From the NCBI GenBank assembly GCA_012267415.1, contig JAAXGN010000153.1, forward strand, positions 84,751-148,750: 64,000 nucleotides of DNA, read 5' to 3'. How positions within the stretch are numbered: position 1 is the stretch's first letter; every line of letters begins with the position of its first letter. Below, piece by piece: positions 36,181 through 45,360 of the stretch. Source of the stretch: Candidatus Poribacteria bacterium. GTDB lineage: Bacteria > Poribacteria > WGA-4E > WGA-3G. The position numbers and the translations under genes are program-made. Below the pieces are notes generated by a model. That model did no database searches. It was not told the DNA's origin and saw nothing but the letters and a program-made list of their open reading frames with translations.

Positions 36181-36873
36181 ATGCCGAAAAGAATAAAATC
36201 TGCTCCGACGATATTCTATCCGGAATCGGATGGCAAACCTATGGCAGAAACTGAAACACATCGCGATCTGATGATTGATTTCATTCAAATGCTGAAACAC
36301 CATTTTCGTAATGTGGACGATGTTTGTGTATCAGGAAACATGTTCATGTATTACGAAGAAGGTAACATAAGAAAATCTGTTGCCCCGGATGTATTCGTAG
36401 CATTTGGTGTAGGAAAGAAAGAAAGAAGAACTTATCGCATCTGGGAAGAAGGTCGCGCACCGGATTTTGTGTTGGAAGTTGCAAGTCCCAAAACATTTAG
36501 GGACGATCTGACGAAGAAGAAAGACCTTTATGCGAATGAGTTACGTGTAAAAGAATATTTCATCTATGACCCACTCGGTGAGATTGTTCCAAGTTTTGTA
36601 GGATACAGATTAAACAACGATGTCTATGAAGAAATCCCTTTTTCTAATGACAGACTTGCCTCAGAAGTCTTAGGATTAGAATTAGGTGAAAATGATGGTA
36701 TCTTACGTTTATTCGACCCTACTAAATCTGAATGGTTACCAACTGCCACAGAACGAGCCGAAAACGCCGAAGCACATGTTGAAAGTGCTAAAGCACGGGC
36801 TGAAAACGCTGAAGCAAGAATTGAACAACTTTTAGCGGAGATTGATAAACTGAAATCACAGAACAAGAGTTAA
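36181..36873 (+). CDS. Uma2-type restriction endonuclease-like protein with C-terminal coiled coil
   Basis: 230 residues. PD-(D/E)xK-like core: SVAPDVFVAFGV (D70), APDFVLEVASPKT (E99 and following), and EYFIYDPLGE near 143-152. From about residue 184 the sequence is an Ala/Glu/Arg heptad coiled coil (ERAENAEAHVE, KARAENAEARIEQLL). Uma2 proteins are very numerous in some uncultured phyla and cyanobacteria; whether they are nucleases in vivo is unproven. RBS GGAGATGATACG precedes ATG 36181. Confidence 0.87.
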   Translation: MPKRIKSAPTIFYPESDGKPMAETETHRDLMIDFIQMLKHHFRNVDDVCVSGNMFMYYEEGNIRKSVAPDVFVAFGVGKKERRTYRIWEEGRAPDFVLEVASPKTFRDDLTKKKDLYANELRVKEYFIYDPLGEIVPSFVGYRLNNDVYEEIPFSNDRLASEVLGLELGENDGILRLFDPTKSEWLPTATERAENAEAHVESAKARAENAEARIEQLLAEIDKLKSQNKS

Positions 36874-37044
36874 TCTCAGTGTATGAGTTGTTACATGTGT
36901 CTATTTTAATACAATGAAGAAATTGCTTAATTCACCTTATACTTGTATTTGTAACATGTTCGCTTTTGGCATCGTTTATGCATGACAATACCATATAGAT
37001 TTAAATACACCGAATATTCTAATCTCACAATAAGGGTGAACACA

Positions 37045-38316
37045 ATGCAAAAATTTGTAATAAACGGCGGAAACAGACTTGAAGGTAAGGTTAAAGTCAG
37101 TGGGTCAAAAAATGCTGTATTACCCATCTCAGTTGCCGCAGCAATTCTCGGGGACAATGTTAGTGTGCTTCACAATGTCCCGAACCTAACAGATGTAAAT
37201 ACACTGAGTGCCGTTCTTGAAGGACTCGGTGCATCCATAACACGAAAAAATGGATCACTCTATATTGAACCAATAAACCGAATGGAATATGAAGCACCTT
37301 ACGACCTTGTGCGAAAAATGCGCGCATCAATTTATGTATTAGGTCCCCTCGTAGCAAAACTTGGTCGAGCAAAAGTCTCCTTTCCCGGTGGATGTGCAAT
37401 CGGTCCCAGACCTGTCGATTTACATATAAAAGGGTTAGAACATTTAGGGGCAAAGGTTGAAGTAAAAAAAGGATATATCTACGCACAAGCAGAACAACTA
37501 AAAGGCTCAAAAATTGACTTACTCGGACAACACGGACCCAGTGTCGGTGCTACAGCTAACGTCATGATGGCAGCAACATTAGCAGAAGGCACCACTATCA
37601 TAAAAGGCGCAGCACGAGAACCACACGTCTATGACTTGGCACAATTCCTCAATGCAATGGGGGCTGATATTAAGGGTATCGGCACTTCAACATTGACGAT
37701 AAATGGAGTCAAACAACTATACGGCACTGAACACACCGTCATATCAGATGATATTGAAGCTGGAACATTCATGGTTGCAGCTGCAATGACAAACGGAGAT
37801 GTGTCAGTTGAAGGAATCAAACCTAAACAGGTCACAGCGATATCTAAGAAACTAATTGACGCAGGTATACAATTAGATTGGTATGATACAGGCGTACGCG
37901 TGACGAATCTTGGAGAACTCAAAGCAATAGATGTAACAACCGCACCCTTCCCAGGTTTCCCTACAGATATGCAAGCACAAATCATGGGATTGCTAAGTAT
38001 CGCATCAGGTAAGAGCACTATCACAGAAAATGTGCATACAGACCGTTTCATTCACGCAGCTGAACTAAACCGTATGGGGGCAAATATCACGCTTAAGGGT
38101 AGTAAATCTATCATCAGAGGTGTACCTTATCTGAGTGGCGCACCCGTAATGGCTTCCGACCTAAGAGCAGGAGCAGTACTTGTCGTCGCAGGATTAGCAG
38201 CAACTGGGGAAACCACTGTCTCACGTATATATCACATTGACAGAGGTTATGAGGAAATTGAAAAGAAACTCAATAATATCGGGGCAGATATAGAAAGAGT
38301 TAATACTGACGTCTGA
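37045..38316 (+). CDS. murA: UDP-N-acetylglucosamine 1-carboxyvinyltransferase
   Basis: First committed step of peptidoglycan synthesis: transfer of enolpyruvate from PEP to UDP-GlcNAc. 423 residues from ATG 37045, with AAGGGTG upstream; a frame extension to 36982 lacks a ribosome site. K22 and N23 lie in SGSKNAVLPI, and the reactive Cys is C117 in FPGGCAIGPRPVDLHI, so the enzyme is the Cys-type and expected to be fosfomycin-sensitive. Other blocks: GPSVGATANVMMAA and ENVHTDRFIHAAEL. Presence of murA indicates a peptidoglycan wall. Confidence 0.96.
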   Translation: MQKFVINGGNRLEGKVKVSGSKNAVLPISVAAAILGDNVSVLHNVPNLTDVNTLSAVLEGLGASITRKNGSLYIEPINRMEYEAPYDLVRKMRASIYVLGPLVAKLGRAKVSFPGGCAIGPRPVDLHIKGLEHLGAKVEVKKGYIYAQAEQLKGSKIDLLGQHGPSVGATANVMMAATLAEGTTIIKGAAREPHVYDLAQFLNAMGADIKGIGTSTLTINGVKQLYGTEHTVISDDIEAGTFMVAAAMTNGDVSVEGIKPKQVTAISKKLIDAGIQLDWYDTGVRVTNLGELKAIDVTTAPFPGFPTDMQAQIMGLLSIASGKSTITENVHTDRFIHAAELNRMGANITLKGSKSIIRGVPYLSGAPVMASDLRAGAVLVVAGLAATGETTVSRIYHIDRGYEEIEKKLNNIGADIERVNTDV

Positions 38317-38367
38317 TTGTTTCCCTAACATCCAAAATACACATTCTTCACGTATCTAATCACTACT

Positions 38368-39666
38368 ATGCTACAAATTATAGAAACACAAACACCGGAC
38401 TGTACATCATTTCTCAGCAAACTAAACGAACGCGGTAAACTCAAGGATGAAAACATCCTTAGAACAGTACGCAGGACAATTAGCGATGTTCAGGATGAAG
38501 GTGATAAAGCTATTGCACGTTATACGCGCAAATACGACGCACCGCGCATATCCGCAAAAGGTCTACGAGTTCAGCAGAAGGAATTTAAGCAAGCTTACGG
38601 AGATGTATCCAACGATTTTGTTGAGGCATTAATACAAGCTAAAGCAAACATTGAATCGTTTCATCAAAAACAGGTACAATCCTCATGGTTCTCAACCGAG
38701 GAAGATGGCGTATTGTTAGGACATCTGATTCGTCCATTGAAACGAGTAGGTGTGTGTGTCCCATCCGTAAGTCAACTATTAGTATCTTCATTGGTTATGA
38801 GTGTGGTACCAGCGAAGGTAGCAGGTGTAGAAGAGATAGTCGTCTGTATGGGACCAATGCGAAATCGACAGATTAACCCTCACATGCTTGTTGCTGCAGC
38901 TGAATGCGGCGTTGACGAAATATACAAATGTGGCGGTGCGCAAGCTGTTGCAGGGATGGCTTATGGAACCGATTCCATCAAGCCAGTTGACAAAATCGTC
39001 GGTCCAGGAAATCTCTATGTTCAACTGGCAAAAAAAGAGGTGTATGGACAAGTAGACATTGACAAGTTGGCAGGACCCAGTGAAATCCTTGTGATCGCTG
39101 ACGGGGCAGCTGACCCAGATTTTGTCGCAGCTGACCTTATCTCACAAGCAGAACACGGACCAGAATGTTCAGCGATACTGCTAACACCTTCCCTCGGTTT
39201 TGCTGAACAGGTAAAGGCAGCTGTAGAACTGCAAGCACAAACACTACCACGACAATATGAACTTGTAAAGGCATTTGAAAACTATGGTGCGGCAATTGTC
39301 GTTGAAGATATTACTGAAGCAGTCACGTATGCAAATCAAATTGCACCTGAACACGTTGAACTGCACATTGAGAATCCATTCGAATGGCTGAGTGAAATTC
39401 GGAATGCTGGTGCTATATTCATTGGTCCTTATTCTCCTGAAGCGGTTGGTGATTACATCGCTGGACCAAACCACATATTACCAACAGGAACATCAGCAAG
39501 ATACGCATCGCCATTGAGCGTTCACGACTTTCTCAAAAAGACAAGTCTTATATCATATACTAAAACTGCATTGGAGAAGGTTACACCTGCAGTCTCAACA
39601 CTCGCTGAGGTAGAAGGTTTAGAAGGACATGCAGAAGCGATGAAAATCCGTTTTGAAGACGATTAA
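38368..39666 (+). CDS. hisD: histidinol dehydrogenase
   Basis: Final two oxidations of histidine biosynthesis, L-histidinol to L-histidine with NAD, zinc-dependent. 432 residues, normal length. Blocks: GVCVPSVSQLLVSSLVMSV, KCGGAQAVAGMAYGTDSI, the signature KLAGPSEILVIADGAADPD, ISQAEHGPECSAIL and GPNHILPTGTSARYASPL. It is an isolated his gene (no other his gene within the window), 51 bp after murA. Confidence 0.96.
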   Translation: MLQIIETQTPDCTSFLSKLNERGKLKDENILRTVRRTISDVQDEGDKAIARYTRKYDAPRISAKGLRVQQKEFKQAYGDVSNDFVEALIQAKANIESFHQKQVQSSWFSTEEDGVLLGHLIRPLKRVGVCVPSVSQLLVSSLVMSVVPAKVAGVEEIVVCMGPMRNRQINPHMLVAAAECGVDEIYKCGGAQAVAGMAYGTDSIKPVDKIVGPGNLYVQLAKKEVYGQVDIDKLAGPSEILVIADGAADPDFVAADLISQAEHGPECSAILLTPSLGFAEQVKAAVELQAQTLPRQYELVKAFENYGAAIVVEDITEAVTYANQIAPEHVELHIENPFEWLSEIRNAGAIFIGPYSPEAVGDYIAGPNHILPTGTSARYASPLSVHDFLKKTSLISYTKTALEKVTPAVSTLAEVEGLEGHAEAMKIRFEDD

Positions 39667-39697
39667 TCTCTGAACCTTATCACTGCAATTTTAACAT

Positions 39698-39850
39698 GAC
39701 CTAAATTGCTACCTATAAGTTTTTAGGCGGACAGGTGCCGTTTTTATGCAAGAAAAGTTCATAATTCCCGAAATATCGTAGCGTAAACTTTCAGTTTGCG
39801 CCGTTTTGACACAAACTAAAAGTTTGTGCTACTATGTAGCAACTTGGGTT
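39698..39850. repeat. 153-bp composite repeat with terminal inverted repeats and a REP pair
   Basis: Left end GACCTAAATTGCTACCTAT (39698-39716); right end is the complement of AACCCAAGTTGCTACAT (39834-39850). Inside is a head-to-head REP pair: GTAG (39778-39781) with CGTAAACT/AGTTTGCG, and CACAAACT/AGTTTGTG with CTAC (39829-39832). A copy of the same length lies in opposite orientation at 42432-42584. Confidence 0.75.
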
Positions 39851-39887
39851 AACATAATAAATCCTTATTACATCAAGCTGAACCCTT

Positions 39888-40535
39888 ATGAACAAACCGA
39901 TCTCAACATTCTCCATAGTAGGATATGATCCAGACAACGGAGACCTCGGCATTGCAGTTCAATCTAAGTTCTTTGCTGTCGGGGCAGTTGTTCCTTGGGC
40001 AGAAGCAGGCGTTGGGGCAATCGCAACACAATCCTGGGCAAACACCACCTACGGTCCAAGAGGATTAGAGCTACTGAAAATAGGTTTATCTGCAAAACAG
40101 ACTTTAGACCATCTCATCAAAGACGACACCGGTAAAAACACACGTCAAGTCGGTATAGTTGATGCAAATGGTAATGTTTTAAATTATACGGGTGAAGAGT
40201 GTCACGATTGGGCAGGTGCTATATCTGGAGAGCATTTTACCGCACAAGGAAATATCCTTACAGGTGAAGAAGTTGTTAAGGCTATGGGAGCCGCATTTGA
40301 GAACTCAAAGGGTGAACTTGCTGATAGATTATTAGATGCATTAATTGCCGGTCAAGAAAAAGGTGGTGATAAGCGTGGACAGCAATCCGCTGCACTGTAC
40401 GTTGTCCGAAAAAATGGTGGATATAGTGGTTTCAATGACAGATATGTAGACCTACGGGTTGACGATCATGAGAAGCCAATCCAAGAACTACATAGACTCT
40501 TAAACATTCACAAAAAGTTCTTCCCCAGACAGTAA
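39888..40535 (+). CDS. DUF1028 domain-containing protein (Ntn-hydrolase-like fold)
   Basis: 215 residues. The domain opens TFSIVGYDPDNGDLGIAVQS with FFAVGAVVPWAEAGVGAIATQ, followed by ALLDALIAGQEKGGDKRGQQ-like spacing (LLDALIAGQEKGGDKRGQQ) and SAALYVVRKNGGY. DUF1028 proteins adopt an Ntn-hydrolase-like fold; no activity is established. No signal peptide. Separated from hisD by the 153-bp repeat. Confidence 0.88.
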   Translation: MNKPISTFSIVGYDPDNGDLGIAVQSKFFAVGAVVPWAEAGVGAIATQSWANTTYGPRGLELLKIGLSAKQTLDHLIKDDTGKNTRQVGIVDANGNVLNYTGEECHDWAGAISGEHFTAQGNILTGEEVVKAMGAAFENSKGELADRLLDALIAGQEKGGDKRGQQSAALYVVRKNGGYSGFNDRYVDLRVDDHEKPIQELHRLLNIHKKFFPRQ

Positions 40536-40693
40536 TTCCCTCCTTATCTCTACACACCCCGATTTTGTTGAATATTGACATCCGTTTAGATAAATGCTAT
40601 ACTAAGGAAATTAACGAATTCAGATAGTTAAATTCATCCAACGAAGAAATTCTCATCGCTTCATATCCTAACTATTTAAATTGAGGTACATGC

Positions 40694-41896
40694 ATGTTCA
40701 AAAAAAAACGACTTATCGCGCCAGTGTTATCTTGTTTTTTGTTGTTTTTTGCAACTCTTGCTGCAACTTATGTTCTAAGTCGAACAGGAGCAATCTCTAA
40801 CTTATTTCCAACCTCAGAACCGTTAGCGTCTTTTCAACAGTTTCACGTAATTTCACATGATTTAGATGAAAGTGGTGACCTTAACGCTGAGTGTGAATTA
40901 CAATTGGGGGGCGGTGTCCGATTAGCAGATTGGAACGATATTGTAGCATATTACGAAGGTGGCGGATCATTGGATGAGTTCATTGCAGAGGTAAAGATGT
41001 CCATCAGGGATGATATGCGACCCTTCTTTGAACAGACTATACAGACCAATAAAGAGAAAGCTGCATCAAAGTCAGATAATACATCAACATCAGAGACATA
41101 TCATCATGAGTATAGAATCTCATTTAATGGCAACTTGCGATACGCGAATACAGATAGACACTATTTTGTTGGCAGACACGACCATATCAAACCTTTAGGT
41201 TTCTTAGACCACGATGATCTAAACAATAACCAATTGAGTTTAGGTTCGTGGTATGGCAGAGGTGGTTACGCAATCTGTTACGGAGAATTCAATGAAAATA
41301 CTATTGGAGTTCCTTTAGCAAGTTTCCAAAATTTCCATCTCATCGCTCACGATTTAGACGAAAATGGAGACCTAAATGAATTATGCAAAACAGAATTGGG
41401 TGAGGACTTTCGTATTGCCGATTGGAATGATATAGTGGTATTTTATAGTGAAGGCGGCTCGCTGGATGATTTCATCGCTGGTTTAAAAATGGCTGAAAGA
41501 GAAGAAATGGCGTTACCAGAAACGGGGTTTCCAATTCAAATAGACACCTCAAATATAACCGAAATGCCAAAGGAAGTTCCAGATGCAATTGCAGATGAAT
41601 ACCGAATTTCCAAGGATGGTGAACTGAGATGGCAGATAGACCGACATTACTTCGTTGGTAGACATGAACATATAAAACCACCAGGATTCTTAGATCATGA
41701 CCACGTTAATAACTATCAGTTGACACTCGGTTCCTGGAGGGGTAAAGGCGGATATGCACTTGCGTATGGAAACCTTATGGGTATGTCTGTTTATACTGTT
41801 TTATTAATTTTCTATGGTATAATCTTGTGCGTATCACTCACGATAGTCCACTTTTTAAATCCAGGATGGCTGTTCAAAGAAAAAACGCAGGAATAA
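40694..41896 (+). CDS. membrane protein with two tandem calcium-loop-like domains, unknown function
   Basis: 400 residues from ATG 40694, GAGGT upstream. One transmembrane helix near the N-terminus (about 7-29) and one near the C-terminus (about 374-394) bracket two homologous domains, about 43-198 and 207-370. Each contains FH-x-I-x-HDLDExGDLN (D56/D58 and D220/D222), which resembles the start of an EF-hand calcium loop but lacks its final Glu, then ADWNDIV, GGSLDEFIA-like and RHYFVGRHxHIKPxGFLDHD. The duplicated domain is not one I recognise. Topology predicts both domains outside or both inside the cytoplasm between two helices. Confidence 0.8.
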   Translation: MFKKKRLIAPVLSCFLLFFATLAATYVLSRTGAISNLFPTSEPLASFQQFHVISHDLDESGDLNAECELQLGGGVRLADWNDIVAYYEGGGSLDEFIAEVKMSIRDDMRPFFEQTIQTNKEKAASKSDNTSTSETYHHEYRISFNGNLRYANTDRHYFVGRHDHIKPLGFLDHDDLNNNQLSLGSWYGRGGYAICYGEFNENTIGVPLASFQNFHLIAHDLDENGDLNELCKTELGEDFRIADWNDIVVFYSEGGSLDDFIAGLKMAEREEMALPETGFPIQIDTSNITEMPKEVPDAIADEYRISKDGELRWQIDRHYFVGRHEHIKPPGFLDHDHVNNYQLTLGSWRGKGGYALAYGNLMGMSVYTVLLIFYGIILCVSLTIVHFLNPGWLFKEKTQE

Positions 41897-41922
41897 ACAG
41901 AAGTAAATTGCATTATTTTATT

Positions 41923-42408
41923 TTATGTTTTTTCTAATTTCAAGGGTTGTCGTTTAAAATGCAGACGTATCTTATTGGCAGTCAAGTATACTGTCCGGAT
42001 GCGAATAATTCGTCGTGCTAAACGTTTCTTGCCGGGGAAATCGCTGATAATCAAACCAGCTAAAACAGTTAATAACCCCTGTCCAGGCACAGCAGGTAGA
42101 GATATTAATGCGCCTACAATGATAAGCAATAGACCAACGATATTTTTTATAAGTGACACAAAGAAACGCACGAAAGGGTTATTTATACGCCGTTCTTGGT
42201 AAGAACCTATAAAATAGTTTGAGGGTAGGTTCGTTATCATCACAGCACAGCCAACAACGGTCAAAACAAAACTTGTAACTGAAACGATTGCAACGATCCA
42301 CCAATTTTCTCCTGTCCACTTTAAAATGACTAAAGACCATATGCTAATTTCTGCCCAAAAAGTCTTCAATACATCAAATAACCACAATAGCTTCTTCTCC
42401 TTATCCAT
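41923..42408 (-). CDS. small membrane protein of the PGPGW type
   Basis: 161 residues with about three hydrophobic segments. The core IVGLLLIIVGALISLPAVPGQGLLTVLAGL followed by DFPGKKRLARRIIRI matches the pattern of bacterial PGPGW-motif membrane proteins, with PGQG in place of PGPG. No function is established. Start ATG 42408, weak ribosome site. Converges on the 40694 gene. Confidence 0.7.
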   Translation of the reverse strand: MDKEKKLLWLFDVLKTFWAEISIWSLVILKWTGENWWIVAIVSVTSFVLTVVGCAVMITNLPSNYFIGSYQERRINNPFVRFFVSLIKNIVGLLLIIVGALISLPAVPGQGLLTVLAGLIISDFPGKKRLARRIIRIRTVYLTANKIRLHFKRQPLKLEKT

Positions 42409-42431
42409 TAATATCTAATTTAATCTATTAT

Positions 42432-42584
42432 AACTCAAGTTGCCACCTATGTAGCACAATCTGACAGATTGTGCCATAAGGGGCGCAAACTGGCAGTTTA
42501 CGCTACAATATTGGCTAATTATCAGCATTTTTTCATTAAAGGCGGTGTTTTCAAGTCAAACACTTATAGGTAGCAACTTAGGTT
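42432..42584. repeat. 153-bp composite repeat, opposite orientation to 39698-39850
   Basis: Left end AACTCAAGTTGCCACCTAT (42432-42450), right end complement of AACCTAAGTTGCTACCTAT (42566-42584), 16 of 19 matching. Internal REP pair: GTAG (42451-42454) with CACAATCTG/CAGATTGTG, facing CGCAAACT/AGTTTACG with CTAC (42503-42506). Reverse-complementing this copy lines up with the element at 39698-39850 over the ends and the REP pair. Confidence 0.78.
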
Positions 42585-42694
42585 ATTATAACATGTTCTA
42601 ATCGTGATGTGTAATTGAAAAGGACATCCTGCAAAATGGATAAGGCACGATTAGGAATAACTTTGGTTCACATCATATTTTTCTGACTATCATA

Positions 42695-43552
42695 CTATTC
42701 ATCCGCAGGGACAGGTAATATTTCCCTCTCCACCTCATGCACCTTATCGGGAAACGTTTTTCCTCGAATCCACATCACAGGTTGTCCCCTATATGATCCG
42801 TTATGATTTGCCCATTCCGCTTGTGCGCTCAGATAATGTGAAACATAACTACGTCTGAATCGAAGGCTGTGATTGTCGGTACTCTTATGCAACAGGTGGC
42901 TGTGAAACCAGACAACTGCTCCAGGTGGCACTTCAACAGCAACACCATCTTCATCACGTGCACCACGAGCGAGCTTGAATTCGCGTTGCTGTGAACCCTC
43001 AAGGTCATCATGTTCATGAATATCGTGTTTATGACTACCAGGGATAACATATAGACATCCATTCTCTTCATCTGCAGCGTCAATTGCTGTCCACGTACCG
43101 ATCGTTGTTTCCGTATTGAACCTATTTCTGAAGTAGAATTTATCCTGGTGCCATGGAAAACCGAGTCCAATCTTTGGTGCTTTCCAGATAAAAAGATTAT
43201 TTATCCCGAGTATATCAGGACCCATCAGATCCACAAGGGGATCTGTTAGTCTCGGGTCACGGACACGGTCAAGGAATTCTTGAACAAAACAGCTTGGATG
43301 ATGAATTTTATGCATCGCATAAATTCCCTGTTCTTCAGTCCTCCCATCTCTGACAAGTGCATTCTGATCAATATGTGCATCCGGAAATGGACGTTTCCTA
43401 TCAACGATGTCTTCTGCAACTTGTCGAAGTGCATCATTTTCATCAGCATCAAAAACACCTAAACGCACCAGATAACCGTTTTCATTCCAATGTGTAATTT
43501 CCTTATCACTCAGTTTAAAGGTTCTCTCTTCCGAAGATATATCTGTTTTCAT
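42695..43552 (-). CDS. phytanoyl-CoA dioxygenase (PhyH) family protein
   Basis: 285 residues from ATG 43552, AGGAG upstream on minus; an ORF extension to 43576 has no site. Metal ligands in FPWHQDKFYF (His-x-Asp), NGCLYVIPGSHKH, the distal His in HSHLLHKSTDNHS and the 2-oxoglutarate Arg in FRRSYVSHY. It differs from the other PhyH protein in the window by a WTAIDAADEENG block. Fe(II)/2-oxoglutarate oxygenase; substrate unknown. Confidence 0.9.
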   Translation of the reverse strand: MKTDISSEERTFKLSDKEITHWNENGYLVRLGVFDADENDALRQVAEDIVDRKRPFPDAHIDQNALVRDGRTEEQGIYAMHKIHHPSCFVQEFLDRVRDPRLTDPLVDLMGPDILGINNLFIWKAPKIGLGFPWHQDKFYFRNRFNTETTIGTWTAIDAADEENGCLYVIPGSHKHDIHEHDDLEGSQQREFKLARGARDEDGVAVEVPPGAVVWFHSHLLHKSTDNHSLRFRRSYVSHYLSAQAEWANHNGSYRGQPVMWIRGKTFPDKVHEVEREILPVPADE

Positions 43553-43642
43553 TTCATCTCCTATTCTGCATATCAATTAAATTTAACATTTTATTTGCTT
43601 TTGCAGGTGATATATGTTATCATTTTAATTGTATTTTCAAGT

Positions 43643-43718
43643 GGGGGATTAGCTCAGTTGGGAGAGCACTTGCATGGCATGCAAGGGGTCACCAGTTCAA
43701 GTCTGGTATCCTCCACCA
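43643..43718 (+). tRNA. tRNA-Ala (anticodon GGC)
   Basis: All arms fold: acceptor GGGGGAT with ATCCTCC (one G-U pair), D arm GCTC/GAGC, anticodon stem CTTGC/GCAAG with loop ATGGCAT giving anticodon GGC, and T arm ACCAG/CTGGT with loop TTCAAGT. The CCA end is encoded in the DNA (43716-43718). It is not followed by another tRNA. Confidence 0.97.
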
Positions 43719-43933
43719 TTCTTTTCCTTATCTTCCTGTTACCATACCAAGACGCACCATAACACTATACCACGTTATTATAACAAAATCAAGTTTTTTG
43801 TGGTGTCTACATTCCCGCGGCAAAGCACAACTACGAAATTGCTTGCAACTTTTCGCAATTATAGATATAATCTAATTCCAGAACAAATTAACACAATATA
43901 CCTATCTATATCCCACAAAAGGAGAATGTGGTT

Positions 43934-44812
43934 ATGCAAGCATTTGAGTATATCGCTGCAAATACGGTATCCGAAGCTGTCACACTGCTTGATGAGAAAG
44001 GTGAGAATGCCAGAATCCTTGCAGGTGGCACTGACCTTATCGTTCAAGTTAGAGAAGGAAAACGCAGCTTAGATTGGATGATTGATATCAAATCCATCCC
44101 CGAAGTAAATGAGATAGACTATAACGCTGACAGCGGATTGACACTCGGTGCAGCGGTTCCCTGTTATCAGATATATGCAGTTGCGGACATCTGTGATGCG
44201 TATCCCGGTTTAATTGATGCGACAACGATTATCGGTGGTACTGCTATTCAGGGACGCGCAGCGATAGGCGGCAACCTTTGTAACGCTTCACCTGCTGCAG
44301 ATGCTATCCCACCGCTGATCGTATTGAATGCAACTTGTGTCATCGCAGGTCCAAACGGAGAACAAGAAATACCTGTTGAAGATTTCTGCACCGCCCCAGG
44401 ACAAACAGTACTTGAGAAAGGTGAGATGCTTGTTTCCATAAAGATTCCAGCACCACAAAAGAATTCAAGTTCCTATTATCTAAGATTTATCCCACGTAAC
44501 GAGATGGATATCGCAGTCGTTGGCGCAGGGGCATCCGTTGTGTTAGATGCAGCGAAAGAGAGATTTATATCTGCACGGATCGCACTTGCTGCTGTCGCTC
44601 CTACACCGCTCTTTGCTGAAGAAGCGAGCACGCTACTTGCAGGTAAAGAGATATCCGATTCTGTCATTGATGAAGCGGCACAAGCTGCACAGAGCATTTC
44701 CCGTCCAATTAGCGATATGCGGGGAACGGCTGAACAGCGGACACACCTTGTCGGTGTTCTGACGCGGCGCGCGCTCAATGGCGCAATACAGAGAGTTAAA
44801 GAAGCAGTTTAA
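43934..44812 (+). CDS. xanthine dehydrogenase-family FAD-binding subunit (CoxM-like)
   Basis: 292 residues from ATG 43934, with AAGGAG about nine bases before; GTG at 43928 is an alternative. FAD-binding blocks are ARILAGGTDLIVQVREGK and the second phosphate site TIIGGTAIQGRAAIGGNLCNASPAAD, followed by PRNEMDIAVVGAGA in the C-terminal CO-dehydrogenase flavoprotein domain. It is the medium subunit of the molybdenum hydroxylase encoded with the next two genes. Confidence 0.94.
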   Translation: MQAFEYIAANTVSEAVTLLDEKGENARILAGGTDLIVQVREGKRSLDWMIDIKSIPEVNEIDYNADSGLTLGAAVPCYQIYAVADICDAYPGLIDATTIIGGTAIQGRAAIGGNLCNASPAADAIPPLIVLNATCVIAGPNGEQEIPVEDFCTAPGQTVLEKGEMLVSIKIPAPQKNSSSYYLRFIPRNEMDIAVVGAGASVVLDAAKERFISARIALAAVAPTPLFAEEASTLLAGKEISDSVIDEAAQAAQSISRPISDMRGTAEQRTHLVGVLTRRALNGAIQRVKEAV

Positions 44813-44877
44813 TATGTTTATTACTATCGTCGTTCAACGTCTTATCTGATCAAAGAACATAAAGGGAAACCGATACT

Positions 44878-45348
44878 ATGACGAAAAAATCACATGTTCA
44901 AACCACTATAAATGGTGAAACGGTGGAATTTCTCTGTGAACCTCGGCAGAGTCTGCTGGAAGTTCTCAGAGATGAACTTCACCTCACAGGAGCAAAAGAG
45001 GGATGCAACAACGGAAATTGTGGTGCATGCAGTGTTATCCTTGATGGAAGACTCGTCAATTCATGCCTCGTTCTCGGGGTTGAAACTGAGGGGCATTCAG
45101 TAGAAACAATTGAAGGACTCGCTGAACCAGAAGAACTGCACCCGATCCAAGATGCGTTCCTTGAAAACGCCGCACTCCAATGCGGTATCTGTACACCGGG
45201 ATTTATTATGAGTGCCAAAGCACTACTTGATCAAAATCCGAAGCCAACGGAGCATGAAGTCCGATACTGGTTAGCTGGAAATTTGTGCCGTTGCACCGGC
45301 TATGATAAAATTGTTCGCGCTGTGCTTGATGCAGCCGCAGCTATGTAA
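44878..45348 (+). CDS. (2Fe-2S)-binding subunit of molybdenum hydroxylase (CoxS-like)
   Basis: 156 residues. Plant-type ferredoxin cluster ligands C43, C48, C51 and C63 (EGCNNGNCGACSV) and the second cluster ligands C102, C105, C137, C139 (QCGICTPGF and LCRCTGY). Small subunit of the xanthine dehydrogenase/CO dehydrogenase type, passing electrons between molybdopterin and FAD. Twelve bases separate it from the large subunit gene. Confidence 0.96.
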   Translation: MTKKSHVQTTINGETVEFLCEPRQSLLEVLRDELHLTGAKEGCNNGNCGACSVILDGRLVNSCLVLGVETEGHSVETIEGLAEPEELHPIQDAFLENAALQCGICTPGFIMSAKALLDQNPKPTEHEVRYWLAGNLCRCTGYDKIVRAVLDAAAAM

Positions 45349-45360
45349 AGGAGCATCCTT

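Noticed and set aside
43490..44072. Two overlapping ORFs of 90 and 132 residues across 43490-44072
   Set aside because: They read through the tRNA-Ala gene and its flanks, have no ribosome site and no recognisable similarity; the tRNA explains the region.
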